Below, one piece after another: positions 26,701 to 37,460 of a stretch of 64,000 nucleotides of DNA. Under the pieces are notes generated by a model that saw only the letters and a list, made by a program, of their open reading frames with translations, was not told the DNA's origin and ran no database searches. The stretch lies in assembly GCA_030142905.1 (NCBI GenBank), contig JASJOG010000053.1, forward strand, positions 1,570,501-1,634,500, read 5' to 3'. Source of the DNA: Heliopora coerulea. Lineage: Eukaryota; Cnidaria; Anthozoa; Scleralcyonacea; Helioporidae. Each line of letters opens with the position of its first letter. The stretch's first letter is position 1. A program made the position numbers and the translations under genes.

Positions 26701-27871
26701 CTACTTCTGCACTTGTGCAAGATATCATTTCAAAGTTATTTAGCTAGTAGTGACCTTAATTGATGAGCATTTCCAGATCTGATGTTTGACATAATTATTC
26801 ACACTAAAAATGTCTAAATAGTAAAATATAGAAACTTTTCAGACGGATATGAACGTACCTCGCTTCTCTTCGTCTTCACCTTCAAGCTCTTGGCTTTCAT
26901 CTGTAAAAACAAGTTGGACGTTATTATTTCATTTAGGTCAATAAAAAGTCTGCAGTTTTATTGCCACTGAGAAGTTTCAATAGGAAGTCGTTGCATTAAT
27001 ATGCTTTGATATTTTTCTTCAGGGATAAGCAGGACAAACCTACCTTCATCATTCTCTGACTCATATTCGTCAGTATTTTCTTCGCTACTTTCTTCGTCGT
27101 TATTTTCTTCATCGTTATTTACTTCGTCGTTACTTACTTCGTCGTTATTTACCTCGTCGTTATTTTCGTCGTCAGTAGCATTTTCATCAGATTCTTCCGA
27201 AATTTCTTCGTCGGCGCTTAAGGCAACTTCGGTCTGTTTATCATTGTTGGTAGCATCGACCTGTTCATTCTCCTCTGCTCCTACAGCTAACGACATAGAG
27301 ATTCCAATAAAATAGAGTTTAATTGCTGCTAAGTTTCAAATTTCCATAAAACAGCGGTTCTGAGATATCTTTAGTTCGCCGTGATCCAACGTTGAATGAG
27401 CATGCAGGATTGCTCAGCGGTCTGCCTATGGATAACGACTACCATAGGGACGACAGCTTCGGTGTAATGAACTTGAGTACATTTCAAATCCAAAATATTT
27501 GGTGTTTTCAGCACACTTATAAATACAGTCATTCTAAAATTACATACATATACGTAAGTTTATAGTCATCGTAAAACAGCCAAGATCTTTGGCAGTCCAT
27601 GAATGAGAAATGACGTAAAGAGCGAAATTTTGGTTGCGGGTTAGATGGTGAAAAGCGCTGAAATAAGATTTTAACGCATCTAGGTCTGAGAGTACTATCC
27701 TTTTGTTAACGTAAAACAAATTAAGCGCAGTAGCATGTATATTTTGTATATGTAACACTTCACTTTTTGGAATTAAGACATGAAAAGCAAATTTTAAAAC
27801 CTCTACAATAACTTACCAAAAATGCATGTGGAAGCCAAGAATAAAAAGCAAAGTATTGCCAAGGTCTTCAT
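23745..27871 (-). CDS. Gene C: secreted acidic-pro / basic Cys-rich precursor protein (intact)
   Basis: Exons 27817-27871, 27044-27286, 26859-26900, 24442-24785 and 23745-23768 give an open 235-residue product. Residues 1-19 form a signal peptide (Met-Lys-Thr-Leu-Ala-Ile-Leu-Cys-Phe...). Residues about 20-113 are an acidic region with about 44 Asp/Glu and a 15-base repeat encoding Asn-Asn-Asp-Glu-Val/Glu units, ending in Lys-Arg. The remaining 122 residues start with Gly and contain 16 Cys, about 44 Lys/Arg and no Asp or Glu. The C-terminal half shows C-x6-C-x3-C-x6-C-G-K-x-C-x3-C-x4-C, the last Cys coming from exon 5. A Tyr-rich motif (YVTYIKYYRVRVC) lies mid-domain. Phases are 1-1-1-0. It is the best template for the family; I recognise no described homologue. 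Roles as antimicrobial, nematocyst or matrix protein are speculation. Confidence 0.85.
23934..24139. repeat. (TTTC)n polypyrimidine microsatellite in intron 4 of gene C
   Basis: Counterpart of 11912-12173, about 55 bases shorter. Long open frames here in several phases are low-complexity artefacts. Confidence 0.9.
25507..25701. repeat. Fold-back element in intron 3 of gene C
   Basis: Copy of the inverted repeat at 13539-13733, so it predates the segmental duplication. The open frame at 25534-25833 lies in it and is not a supported gene. Confidence 0.65.
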
Positions 27872-27941
27872 TGTCTTCTTACTTACTTTCTAAACAGAAG
27901 TTCTCGGGGGACCAGGTGATGCCAAAGTGAACAAATACGGT

Positions 27942-27952
27942 CCTTTTATATA
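27942..27952 (-). promoter_or_regulatory. TATA box of gene C
   Basis: TATATAAAAGG on the minus strand, 71-81 bases upstream of the ATG and followed by ACCG, as in genes A and B. Confidence 0.65.
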
Positions 27953-28693
27953 ATTTTTCCAACCCCGATTTGAATCTCAAGAGGATAATAGTCAAGGATA
28001 TTTAGAAGTTACAGTCGTTATCCACTTCCATTAGTTTCGTTTATGATGAACTTCACTGACCTTTCAGAGCACGATGTTTCCTGTTTTTGGGTACTCTGCA
28101 TGGTAAGTAAGGAAGAAAATGAGAAAAAAGATGAATCGGAAGTGTGTATTTTCAAGTGTAAGAAGATACTGACGTAGGTACTTGGCAGGTTGTGAGCTGA
28201 GTCCGGTGGCCACAATTGAATGACCTTTAAGAATCGATATATGTCAACACAACATTTCACATAAATCTTATATGTACATCATCGACTGTCTTCATGTCAT
28301 GATACAAATAAGAGTAATATATATCATGTCGAACTGTTTTTTGTTTTTTCTTTTTTTTGCATAACACGTTGTTTCAGAAACACCAGTCTTAGAGAATTTA
28401 AGAAATAGCTTTAATTGAGATTGCTTGTGTCTTCATGTCTTCATGTGAATGAGAACAATATATATCACATTTAACTTTCTTTGTGTTTGACAACTTGCTT
28501 CAGAAACACAAGCCTTTTAACAATTTTACTGATTTGCTTTCATTGACATTGCTATAGTCCTCATGTCTTGGTATAAATAAGAACGATATAACTTTCATTT
28601 TGCATGACACCTTGCTTGAGAAACACCATTCTCTTAAAGAATTTACTAACTGCCTTTGATTAAGGTTGCTTGGTTTTTTTCGCACATTGACTG

Positions 28694-31600
28694 AAAATAG
28701 GAACCAGTTTGAACTGCAAGCGAGTGTTTTAAGTGCATGGGAAATAGTTGTGGGGAGATGTCCGGATTGCATGTGTCGGTTGACTTGAAAGTGGTTCAAT
28801 GTCTGAATATTCCTGAAAGTTATGTACAATTTTGAAAGTAAGGAGAGGTAAATGATTTTATAGGTAAACGAAAATGATTTTATATAGAAAATTTCTCGTT
28901 GCAATAAAGTCGCAGTTTTTCACGAAACTTACTTTGTGCATGAGATTGTTGACATTGTCTACCAGGCACTTACCTCCTCACGTATGGTCGATTAGTAAAA
29001 GTTATTTTTATTAAGTATTGTGTGGCTTATGAAGGGCAAGATAACATCCCCTGTACCCTTTCATTCGCGCAGGGTTTGAAGTTATGACCGCACGTGCGAG
29101 TGTGTTGTCCGTCGTTGAACTGGTGAAACATTGCATGCACATGTACAGGAATTTCTTCAGTCATTGGTTAATTTAGCTTAACTCTTTACCGACGAGATAA
29201 GACTTCTATTATTTAACTCTGGCTAGCGTCAGACGATTTTGCACGTGAAAGGGAGAGCTCCAGCCGGGAAAGAGTTCAAGGGATAGTCTCAATATCCATG
29301 CAAACTCAGTTCATAAAACAGGGTCTCCGGTGAGCTAATTACAAGATATCTCAAAGCAGCAAACTTCTTTCTCTTACTGTTAGGCATAAAAACCAATAAT
29401 CGCAGTCATTACTTTACATATGAAGTGATAAGACTTGACCTTTATCTGGTTAGGGTAAATTGTCAGCCATATCCTGGCTCCAAATTCAAGCTCCTCCCCT
29501 AAAGTTGAGGAGAACAAGAGCCTTGTGACACTTCAGGATGTATTATGCTGATAAACTAGACATTTAAGCGTTTTTCTGCTGGGATGTTTCACATCGACAA
29601 GTAAAATGGCTCGGCGTTAGAGAGGACAAAATAATGGAACAGTGATCCTGCTGGAAAATGAGCTTGTTGAGATAGTTCTGAGCAAGCTAGTACGGAAACT
29701 GAATTTAACAAAATATCACGTTTTAACATTTTAGCTAATAGAACGTATCACTGACGTTTTTATTATCTGTGGATGTTGTTTTTCCGTCTTTGAAAGTCTT
29801 CTCAGCAGCTCTGATGAGTTTGTTAAGATTTCAAGAACTGTAAAATAGGAACCAGTTTGAACTGCAAGCGAGTGTTTTAAGTGCATGGGAAACAGGTGTG
29901 GGGAGATGTCCGGATTGCATGTGTCGGTTGACTTGAAAGTGGTTCAAAGTCTGAATATTCCTGAAAGTTATGTACAATTTTGGAAGTAAGGAGAGGTAAA
30001 AGCTTTTTTACATATAGTAAACACGACGAAAATGATTTTATATGGAAAATTTCTCGTTGCATTAAAGTTGCAGTTTTTCACGAAACTTACTTTGTGCATG
30101 AGGTTGTTGACATTGTCTACCAGGCACTTACCTCCTCACGTATGGTCGATTAGTAAAAGTTATTTTTATTAAGTATTGTGTGGCTTATGAAGGGCAAGAT
30201 AACATCCCCTGTACCCTTTTATTCGCGCAGGGTTTGAAGTTATGACCGCACGTGCGAGTGTGTTGTCCGTCGTTGAACTGGTGAAACATTGCATGCACAT
30301 GTACAGGAATTTCTTCAGTCATTGGTTAATTTACCTTAACTCTTTACCGACGAGATAAGACTTCTATTATTTAACTCTGGCTAACGTCAGACGATTTTAC
30401 ACGTGAAAGGGAGAGCTCCAGCCGGGAAAGAGTTCAAGGGATAGTCTCAATATCCATGCAAATTCAGTTCATAAAACAGGGTCTCCGGTGAGCTAACTAC
30501 AAGATATCTCAAAGCAGCAAACTTCTTTCTCTTTCTTATAGACATAAAAACCAACAATCGCTGTCATTACTTTACATATAAAGTGATAGGACTTGACCTT
30601 TATCTGGTTAGGGTGAATTGTCAGCCATATCCTGGATCCAAATTCAAGCTCCTCCCCTAAAGTTGAGGAGACCAAGAGCCTTGTGACACTTCAGGATGTA
30701 TTATGACGATAAACTAGACATTTAAGAGTTTTTCTGCTGGGATGTTTCACATCGACAAGTAAAATGGCTCGGCGTTAGAGAGGACAAAATAATGGAACAG
30801 TGATCCTGCTGGAAAATGAGCTTGTTGAGATAGTTCTGAGCAAGCTAGTACGGAAACTGAATTTAACAAAATATCACGTTTTAACATTTTAGCTGATAGA
30901 ACGTATCACTGACGTTTTTATTATCTGTGGATGTTGTTTTTCCGTCTTTGAAAGTCTTCTCAGCAGCTCTGATGAGTTTGTTAAGATTTCAAGAACTGTA
31001 AAATAGGAACCAGTTTGAACTGCAAGCGAGTGTTTTAAGTGCATGGGAAACAGGTGTGGGGAGATGTCCGGATTGCATGTGTCGGTTGACTTGAAAGTGG
31101 TTCAAAGTCTGAATATTCCTGAAAGTTATGTACAATTTTGGAAGTAAGGAGAGGTAAAAGCTTTTTTACATATAGTAAACACGACGAAAATGATTTTATA
31201 TGGAAAATTTCTCGTTGCATTAAAGTTGCAGTTTTTCACGAAACTTACTTTGTGCATGAGGTTGTTGACATTGTCTACCAGGCACTTACCTCCTCACGTA
31301 TGGTCGATTAGTAAAAGTTATTTTTATTAAGTATTGTGTGGCTTATGAAGGGCAAGGTAACATCCCCTGTACCCTTTTATTCGCGCAGGGTTTGAAGTTA
31401 TGACCGCACGTGCGAGTGTGTTGTCCGTCGTTGAACTGGTGAAACATTGCATGCACATGTACAGGAATTTCTTCAGTCATTGGTTAATTTACCTTAACTC
31501 TTTACCGACGAGATAAGACTTCTATTATTTAACTCTGGCTAACGTCAGACGATTTTACACGTGAAAGGAAGAGCTCCAGCCGGGAAAGAGTTCAAGGGAT

Positions 31601-32156
31601 AGTCTCAATATCCATGCAAATTCAGTTCATAAAACAGGGTCTCCGGTGAGCTAACTACAAGATATCTCAAAGCAGCAAACTTCTTTCTCTTTCTTATAGA
31701 CATAAAAACCAACAATCGCTGTCATTACTTTACATATGAAGTGATAAGACTTGACCTTTGTCTGGTTAGGGTGAATTGTCAGCCATATCCTGGCTCCAAA
31801 TTCGAGCTCCTCCCCTAAAGTTGAGGAGAACAAGAGCCTTGTGACACTTCAGGATGTATTATGACGATAAACTAGACATTTAAGCGTTTTTCTGCTGGGA
31901 TGTTTCACATTGACAAGTAAAATGGCTCGGCGTTAGAGAGGACAAAATAATGGAACAGCGATCCTGGTGGAAAATGAGCTTGTTGAGATAGTTCTGAGCA
32001 AGCTAGTACGGAAACTGAATTTAACAAAATATGTTTTAACGTTTTAGCTAATAGAACTTATCACTGACGTTTTTATCAACTGTGGATGTTGTTTTTCCGT
32101 CTTTGAAAGTCTTGTCAGCAACTCTGATCAGTTTGTTAACATTTCAACAACTGTAA
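28694..32156 (+). repeat. Three-copy 1.15-kb tandem repeat inside unit 2
   Basis: The string AAAATAGGAACCAGTTTGAA starts at 28694, 29842 and 31000, giving periods of 1148 and 1158 bases. Unit 1 holds this segment once (from 16746). Copies 2 and 3 are closest to each other; copy 1 has a small deletion near 28850. Each carries the same apparent 61-codon minus frame, which is a repeat artefact with no recognisable domain. Confidence 0.85.
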
Positions 32157-34107
32157 CAGCTCCAAATTTTACAAATCCAAGTCGCCATGAAGGATTTGAA
32201 AAGCTCTCGGGCTGATGGTACAACGCCCGTAGAACTTATCTGTCAGGCAAGGTCCGAGTGAGTGAGCAGCACGGTTCATGTAACAAACGAACGAGCTGAA
32301 ATTTTATTGGTGGAATCTTTAATGTCCACCCGTCATTGCTGTTCATTGGATAAAATTGAAATTCAATTAGTCGTAGCATCAATAAGGTTGCTTGGTCGAT
32401 GGCGACCTGTGGGCTGAACTGGTGGTGTGTCCAGTAAAGTGTCTTTATTTTACCTGAATATACCTATCAGTTAAATGAGCTGTTCTCCCTAGAGGTCCAG
32501 TAAGGGACACCCTCATAAGTCCAATGTTACTACAGGAGGAAACTGCAGTACCCAGAAGAAAACCTGGGATACTTGTTGAAGATCAAACTGGACAACAGCT
32601 TTTTCACGAACGGCTTAGGTGATTGTAATAAGGCAACAGGACGAAGGGGAATCGAAGACTTGTTAAAGAAATTACGGCACTAACACCCTAATTGAAGTTC
32701 TCTAGGGACTAAAAGTTATTTAGTCCTTTTCTTTTGAACCAAAAATTCTATTGTAAGAACACGTTGACGTCGACACTGAAGCTCCCGTTACGTTTTCTTA
32801 CACTATTTAGTTAAAGTGGTAAATGAGATTGCAAGTTCTCGCTTCCTTCTTTTACCCTCGGAACTGTAGCTCTTTTAATGAAGTTATGGGTCTTATGTTG
32901 ATGAGTAAAACCGTTTGATCGTTAGGCGTTAAGTCCAGTAAAATTGTGTGGGTTACTGCCTTTAGAGACGGTTTATAGGGATCTTCAGAGAGCTTCTGCG
33001 ACGACTGCGTGAAACAAACTGCTAAAATATAAGAATTTCGCTGAAACCGCGGATGAGTGACTTTGTATTAGATACTTGACGTTTGTTTTTCGATCTCAAA
33101 AAAGCCTGAAAGTTGTTAAATGGATCCTGTTCTATGGTTTGACGTTAAACTCAACTAACAACGTTCACTGCTGTAGCAACAAACGTCATTGTCTATACAT
33201 GAAAGTCCTTCAAGCGACTTTGTGTGGAGAACCAGGACGGCATTGTAATTACTCTTGAGAATGGATACTATTCATTGTTTTGTTTCCGATGGGAAATTCT
33301 GTCTTTTCAAGAACGTCGTCCTTGAGCTTCCTGTTGTATTTGCCGAAGGTTTCTTATGTCAAAGATTTGCCAATTTTTCGACGAAGGGAAGTAAGAGAGA
33401 CGTTTCCTGTGTTGAGATCATCTTTTATTTAGGTCATCGGCAGCTAATTTCTTGAATTGGTTTGTGGGGTTGAGATTAACTGTTTAATTCAAAAATATCT
33501 CAATTTATTTGTTGCAATCCTTACTTTCCTACGACTATAAAACCACAACCGCCATGTCCACATCCATCATTTCCATGATCACGAAAAACTGAAATCACAA
33601 TTTATTTTTATGTGGTGAATGTGACTCCGACATTGTAAGATCTGAGAAAAAATTACTTAAAACTAAATATGTGAAGGTCAGGAAGGATTTCTAGATGTTT
33701 TCAACAAAAGTCCTACGTTGGAGTAAAACGAGAAGGTCTGCTTGGAGATGATGTACCGGAAGATGAAAACTGATTGGTTGGTTTACAACACGACCTAGTC
33801 AAGTTACTGTAAATCTTCTGTAAGCTGTGATACGATTTTATTGACTCAAATTCTAATGAATTGAATGAGACAACCAAGTATGGCCGAGGAGCTGTTAATT
33901 CATGCTGAATCTTGGCCATTTTAAATTCCTCGACGATTACAGTTGATTCCAGTCTGTGCTAGAAAGTATATTTCACTGCTTAGTGGATTTTTTTTGTTGA
34001 AGGTGGAAGAGGACAAAGAAAGTGTAATTACCATCAAATGCCACTCTAGTTTTCTGGGTGAACTGCCAGCTTACCAAGTGCATCCACAACTCGCAAGAAT
34101 CCAAGAA
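32157..34107. other. Gene-free right end of unit 2
   Basis: Aligns to about 17903-19830 of unit 1, with one insertion of about 22 bases near 32660. No recognised gene. Confidence 0.5.
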
Positions 34108-34877
34108 AACATAAACCATTTTATATATTTATGACATTGCATATAGCCCGTTTTAATTTGCTTAAGGCAAGTGGCAAACTAGCTTTAATTTGATGATTAA
34201 CTCTTTCCTGACGGATGGTCTACCATTGACAAATAGTCTGGCGTTAGCCAGAGTATAATATGAAGGAATCGCCACTATTTGAGAAGAGTTAAAACATTTG
34301 CAAAGTTCGAAACGTCAAAACACTTCGGATTGATGTCTTTGCCATTCGCGTGCATCCATCGGGAAACTGAGCAGGCACTAGAAGCAGTTGGAAGTGTAAT
34401 CATATTAAATGCGTACAATGAAGGGTGTGGGCAAATGTTTCCTAATGCACTTTAGAGTACTTGAAATATGAAATTTTTACATACTTCCCATCTTTTCTCC
34501 CAACATGGGTTGAGTAGTGGTACATGGTCTACTTTAATATTTGTGGTGACAATGTCATGACAAAGATCTCGGTAAATGCAACTTGTCTACTCACAATTGA
34601 GATCAATAATGCCAAATATAGAAAATGCCTCGATTGTTTGACAATTTTTTTTTAAATTTTAATTGTCTCATAATTAGTTTTATTTATTAGATGAATAATT
34701 TTTAGCGAAGTTACCACGTAATATTTTTAGCGATAAGTAATCTTCTTTCGTTCTTCAAATGATCACAGATTAATATGTTGGAGATTGTTGCTAGTTGAGT
34801 TTAGCTATGACAGGAAGCTCTCAGCAAGTATGAGGGCAAAAGGTAACTCGACATCACTATGATTGACATGTGCTATG

Positions 34878-35065
34878 CAGTGGCGTAACAAAACTACTGG
34901 GGGCCCTGAGGAGATTGTCGTTCGGGGGGCCCCGTCGTCCTCCTTAGGACAGACATATTTCAAGACTTTAATCTCAATTGTCTTTGCAGGTTCATCGGGA
35001 GCCCCATAGAGGTCAGAGGCCCTTAGAAATTGCTCTAACCCTGACCATAGTCCGTTACGCTACTG
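34878..35065. mobile_element. Non-autonomous hAT-like element (188 bp)
   Basis: Terminal inverted repeats CAGTGGCGTAAC and GTTACGCTACTG, flanked by 8-bp near-duplications GTGCTATG (34870-34877) and GTACTATG (35066-35073), 7 of 8 identical. The interior is GC-rich with runs of G and C and no transposase. An 8-bp duplication and CAGTGGCG ends are typical of hAT elements. Confidence 0.75.
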
Positions 35066-35073
35066 GTACTATG

Positions 35074-36617
35074 ACGTTTAACACAAAGCAAGTTGAGAGA
35101 GATGTAATTCATTGTGAGGCATGCGAAGCCTTTATATGTGATTTAGTAATTGTGAGAAAATAAGGTTTTAAACTCAACTGTGACTTGTCGTGGACACTTG
35201 GGGAGGCAAATTCACGACAAATAGGTTCAAATTAGAATCTCCATGTGTATTAAAATTACTTGGCGTTGGATTTGAATACAGTCTTAAATAGAAAAGGCAT
35301 GTTGACTACAAAACCAAAAAGGCAAGTAAAACGGTAAGTGATTTGGGAGTATATTAAGGAAAGATGGTTTGATGGAAACGGAATTGATTACAATACGTCA
35401 CCGACCGAGCCAAATCTCCTCCAGTACCCCAGTGATAAACTTAAGATTGTACATAGAAGAGTTGTATGGATAACATACCCTGAAATACACTTGGAAGAAA
35501 CGCTTAAGGTGAACGAGCTTGAGAAATCACGAAGTCGGGAGAGATAAATTAGGTACTTCATGATCTATGACGTGAACTCCAATGACGACCTCTTATAAAC
35601 TAAATATTTATGCATGGAAATCAGAGAGAATGAATAACGTGTCGGAGACTGGTGAATATGGTATGTAGGTTTACCGGTCGTGTCGTTGTCCGGTAGTGTC
35701 AAGAGAGGCGTGCAGCGCTGTGTTTGGTGTGATGTTAGATGACGAAACGGAGCGCACATGGTTGATGAAGTGTAGTGAAAATCGATTGAGTGTGATTGAG
35801 AGAAGGTAAGGCGTGAACTAGGGAAATGAAGTTTAAAAGAAAACCAAAATTGTGATCTGTTGCGAAGGGCAGCTTCACGGAGGTGAGCGTTCACGACAAA
35901 TGTTTAGTCTCAAGAGTGTTCTCGACATCGTCCTTCTGTACCTAACGCAACTCGACCCACTTTCATGTTGTCAAGATGACCTTATAACTTGTGGAGGGCC
36001 AAAAGCCGTTGTTTTAGATCGAATTTAACCTGAAACTAAAGTCGTTTTTCAGAAAAACAGGAGCACTTTGCAGGTTGTTAAACAAACGTAAAGTATCAAC
36101 TACTGTAATCAATCAACTGTGGTTCCTTGGAACGTTGAAACCTTACAGCGCGTCCTCGACCAAGTGTATGTGGATTGTCGTAACGAAGAATGTGGAAAAA
36201 CTTTGTCGTTTATTTCAATGACTGTAACTTGTAATTAGATATTATTAAAGCAAATTCATTCGCTTTGCTGGGCGAGGTAAATATTTTGACGCGCAGGTAG
36301 AGAGTTCCTATAACGCCATGAAACTGGCGTGTATTGGATAAAATATCTTTGAGATATTGGCCGTTTGTTAAGTTTACGCAGAAACAGGAAAGAGCTAGTA
36401 GAGCCATATCAGCAGGAAAAACCTTAATTCTCCGTACACCGAAAGAATTTTTAATGTGATAATCTACTGTGCGTCAATTTTAGCTTCAACCCAAAGGCAT
36501 CGAAAAAAACTCCGTTGTGCTTATGCAGTAATGAACAAGACGAAACAGTTGTCCTCAGATTGGACCCACGGCTTTACAGTCATTAGAACACAAGTTCAAA
36601 ACCGGCCGACAGTTTAA
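35074..36617. other. Gene-free unique-looking segment
   Basis: Several open frames of 60-110 codons on both strands (for example 35565-35894 minus) without signal peptide, domain or splice context. Nothing recognised. Confidence 0.45.
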
Positions 36618-36866
36618 GCATATACAAAATAAAACAGATTCCGAAAAATGTCATTCTTAACTTGTGATTCAAGTAAGAAAGAATTGACAAGAAGTAACAC
36701 GGTAATATTTCGACTCTATTTCAGGGTCATTATCAAACCATTTTGGTGTAATAATGACCCTGAAATAGAGTCGAAAGATTACCTTGTTACTTCTTGTCAA
36801 TTCTTTCTTACTTGAATCACAAGTTAAGAACGACATTTTTCGGAATCTGTTTTATTTCGTATTTGC
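36618..36866. repeat. Fold-back MITE-like element with ~115-bp arms
   Basis: Near-perfect inverted repeat. The left arm runs from GCATATACAAAATAAAACAG to about 36731, the right arm from about 36750 to 36866, with a loop of about 20 bases around AAACCATTTTGGTGT. No coding capacity. Confidence 0.9.
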
Positions 36867-37229
36867 TAGAACACAAGTCTTGGACTCATTTTAATAATGA
36901 CATGCACGTTCTGTAATTTTTAACAATCGAAATGTAGAGATGAGAATAAATTAAATGCAAGCAATTATAAACCAGCCTAGACATAGGTTTTTTTGTTAGC
37001 CTGATGATCGCCTACGAGCGTGAAACCCTGAATTACTGACATTTTAATTTGTATTAGGTTTTAACATGGATTTTATCTATACACAGATACAAAGTTCTCG
37101 TTGTGTATGTATCTGTATACATACGTCTATCTATCCATCTACCCATCTACCAAATTCTCTGACATATGAGAAATCCTTAACAAAATTTTAAAAAGGATCT
37201 AACATCACATTTTCTGCATTGACAACATA

Positions 37230-37455
37230 TAACTCCATTTATTAATTACTTGTACATAGCGTAAATATTGTAAATACTTTTAGTTCATTTTCCAAAGTAT
37301 AATTACATGTAAATATAAGTACTCCAACGTACACGGCTTCTAGGAAGAACAGAGTTAAGAATTTAAATTTCAAATTGTTACTTCTGATAGAACCACCGTG
37401 TTTAAATAAAGATTATCTGTCTATCCATCTATCCATCTATATATCTATCTAGACA
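37230..37455 (+). mobile_element. LINE-like 3' tail ending in (ATCT)n
   Basis: A transcript-end-like segment with TTTAAATAAAGATTATCTG followed by a (TCTATCCA/ATCT)n microsatellite, the form of a truncated non-LTR retrotransposon tail. No open frame. A simple repeat is the alternative. Confidence 0.4.
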
Positions 37456-37460
37456 GATTC

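Larger units (their letters stand above)
19831..34107 (+). repeat. Segmental tandem duplication, unit 2 (contains gene C)
   Basis: Direct copy of 7157-19830 in head-to-tail arrangement. It is longer (about 14.28 kb) because a 1.15-kb internal segment is present three times, and it lacks about 0.66 kb present at 9275-9936. The right end (34108-34112, AACAT) parallels the inter-unit junction and then diverges. Confidence 0.9.
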
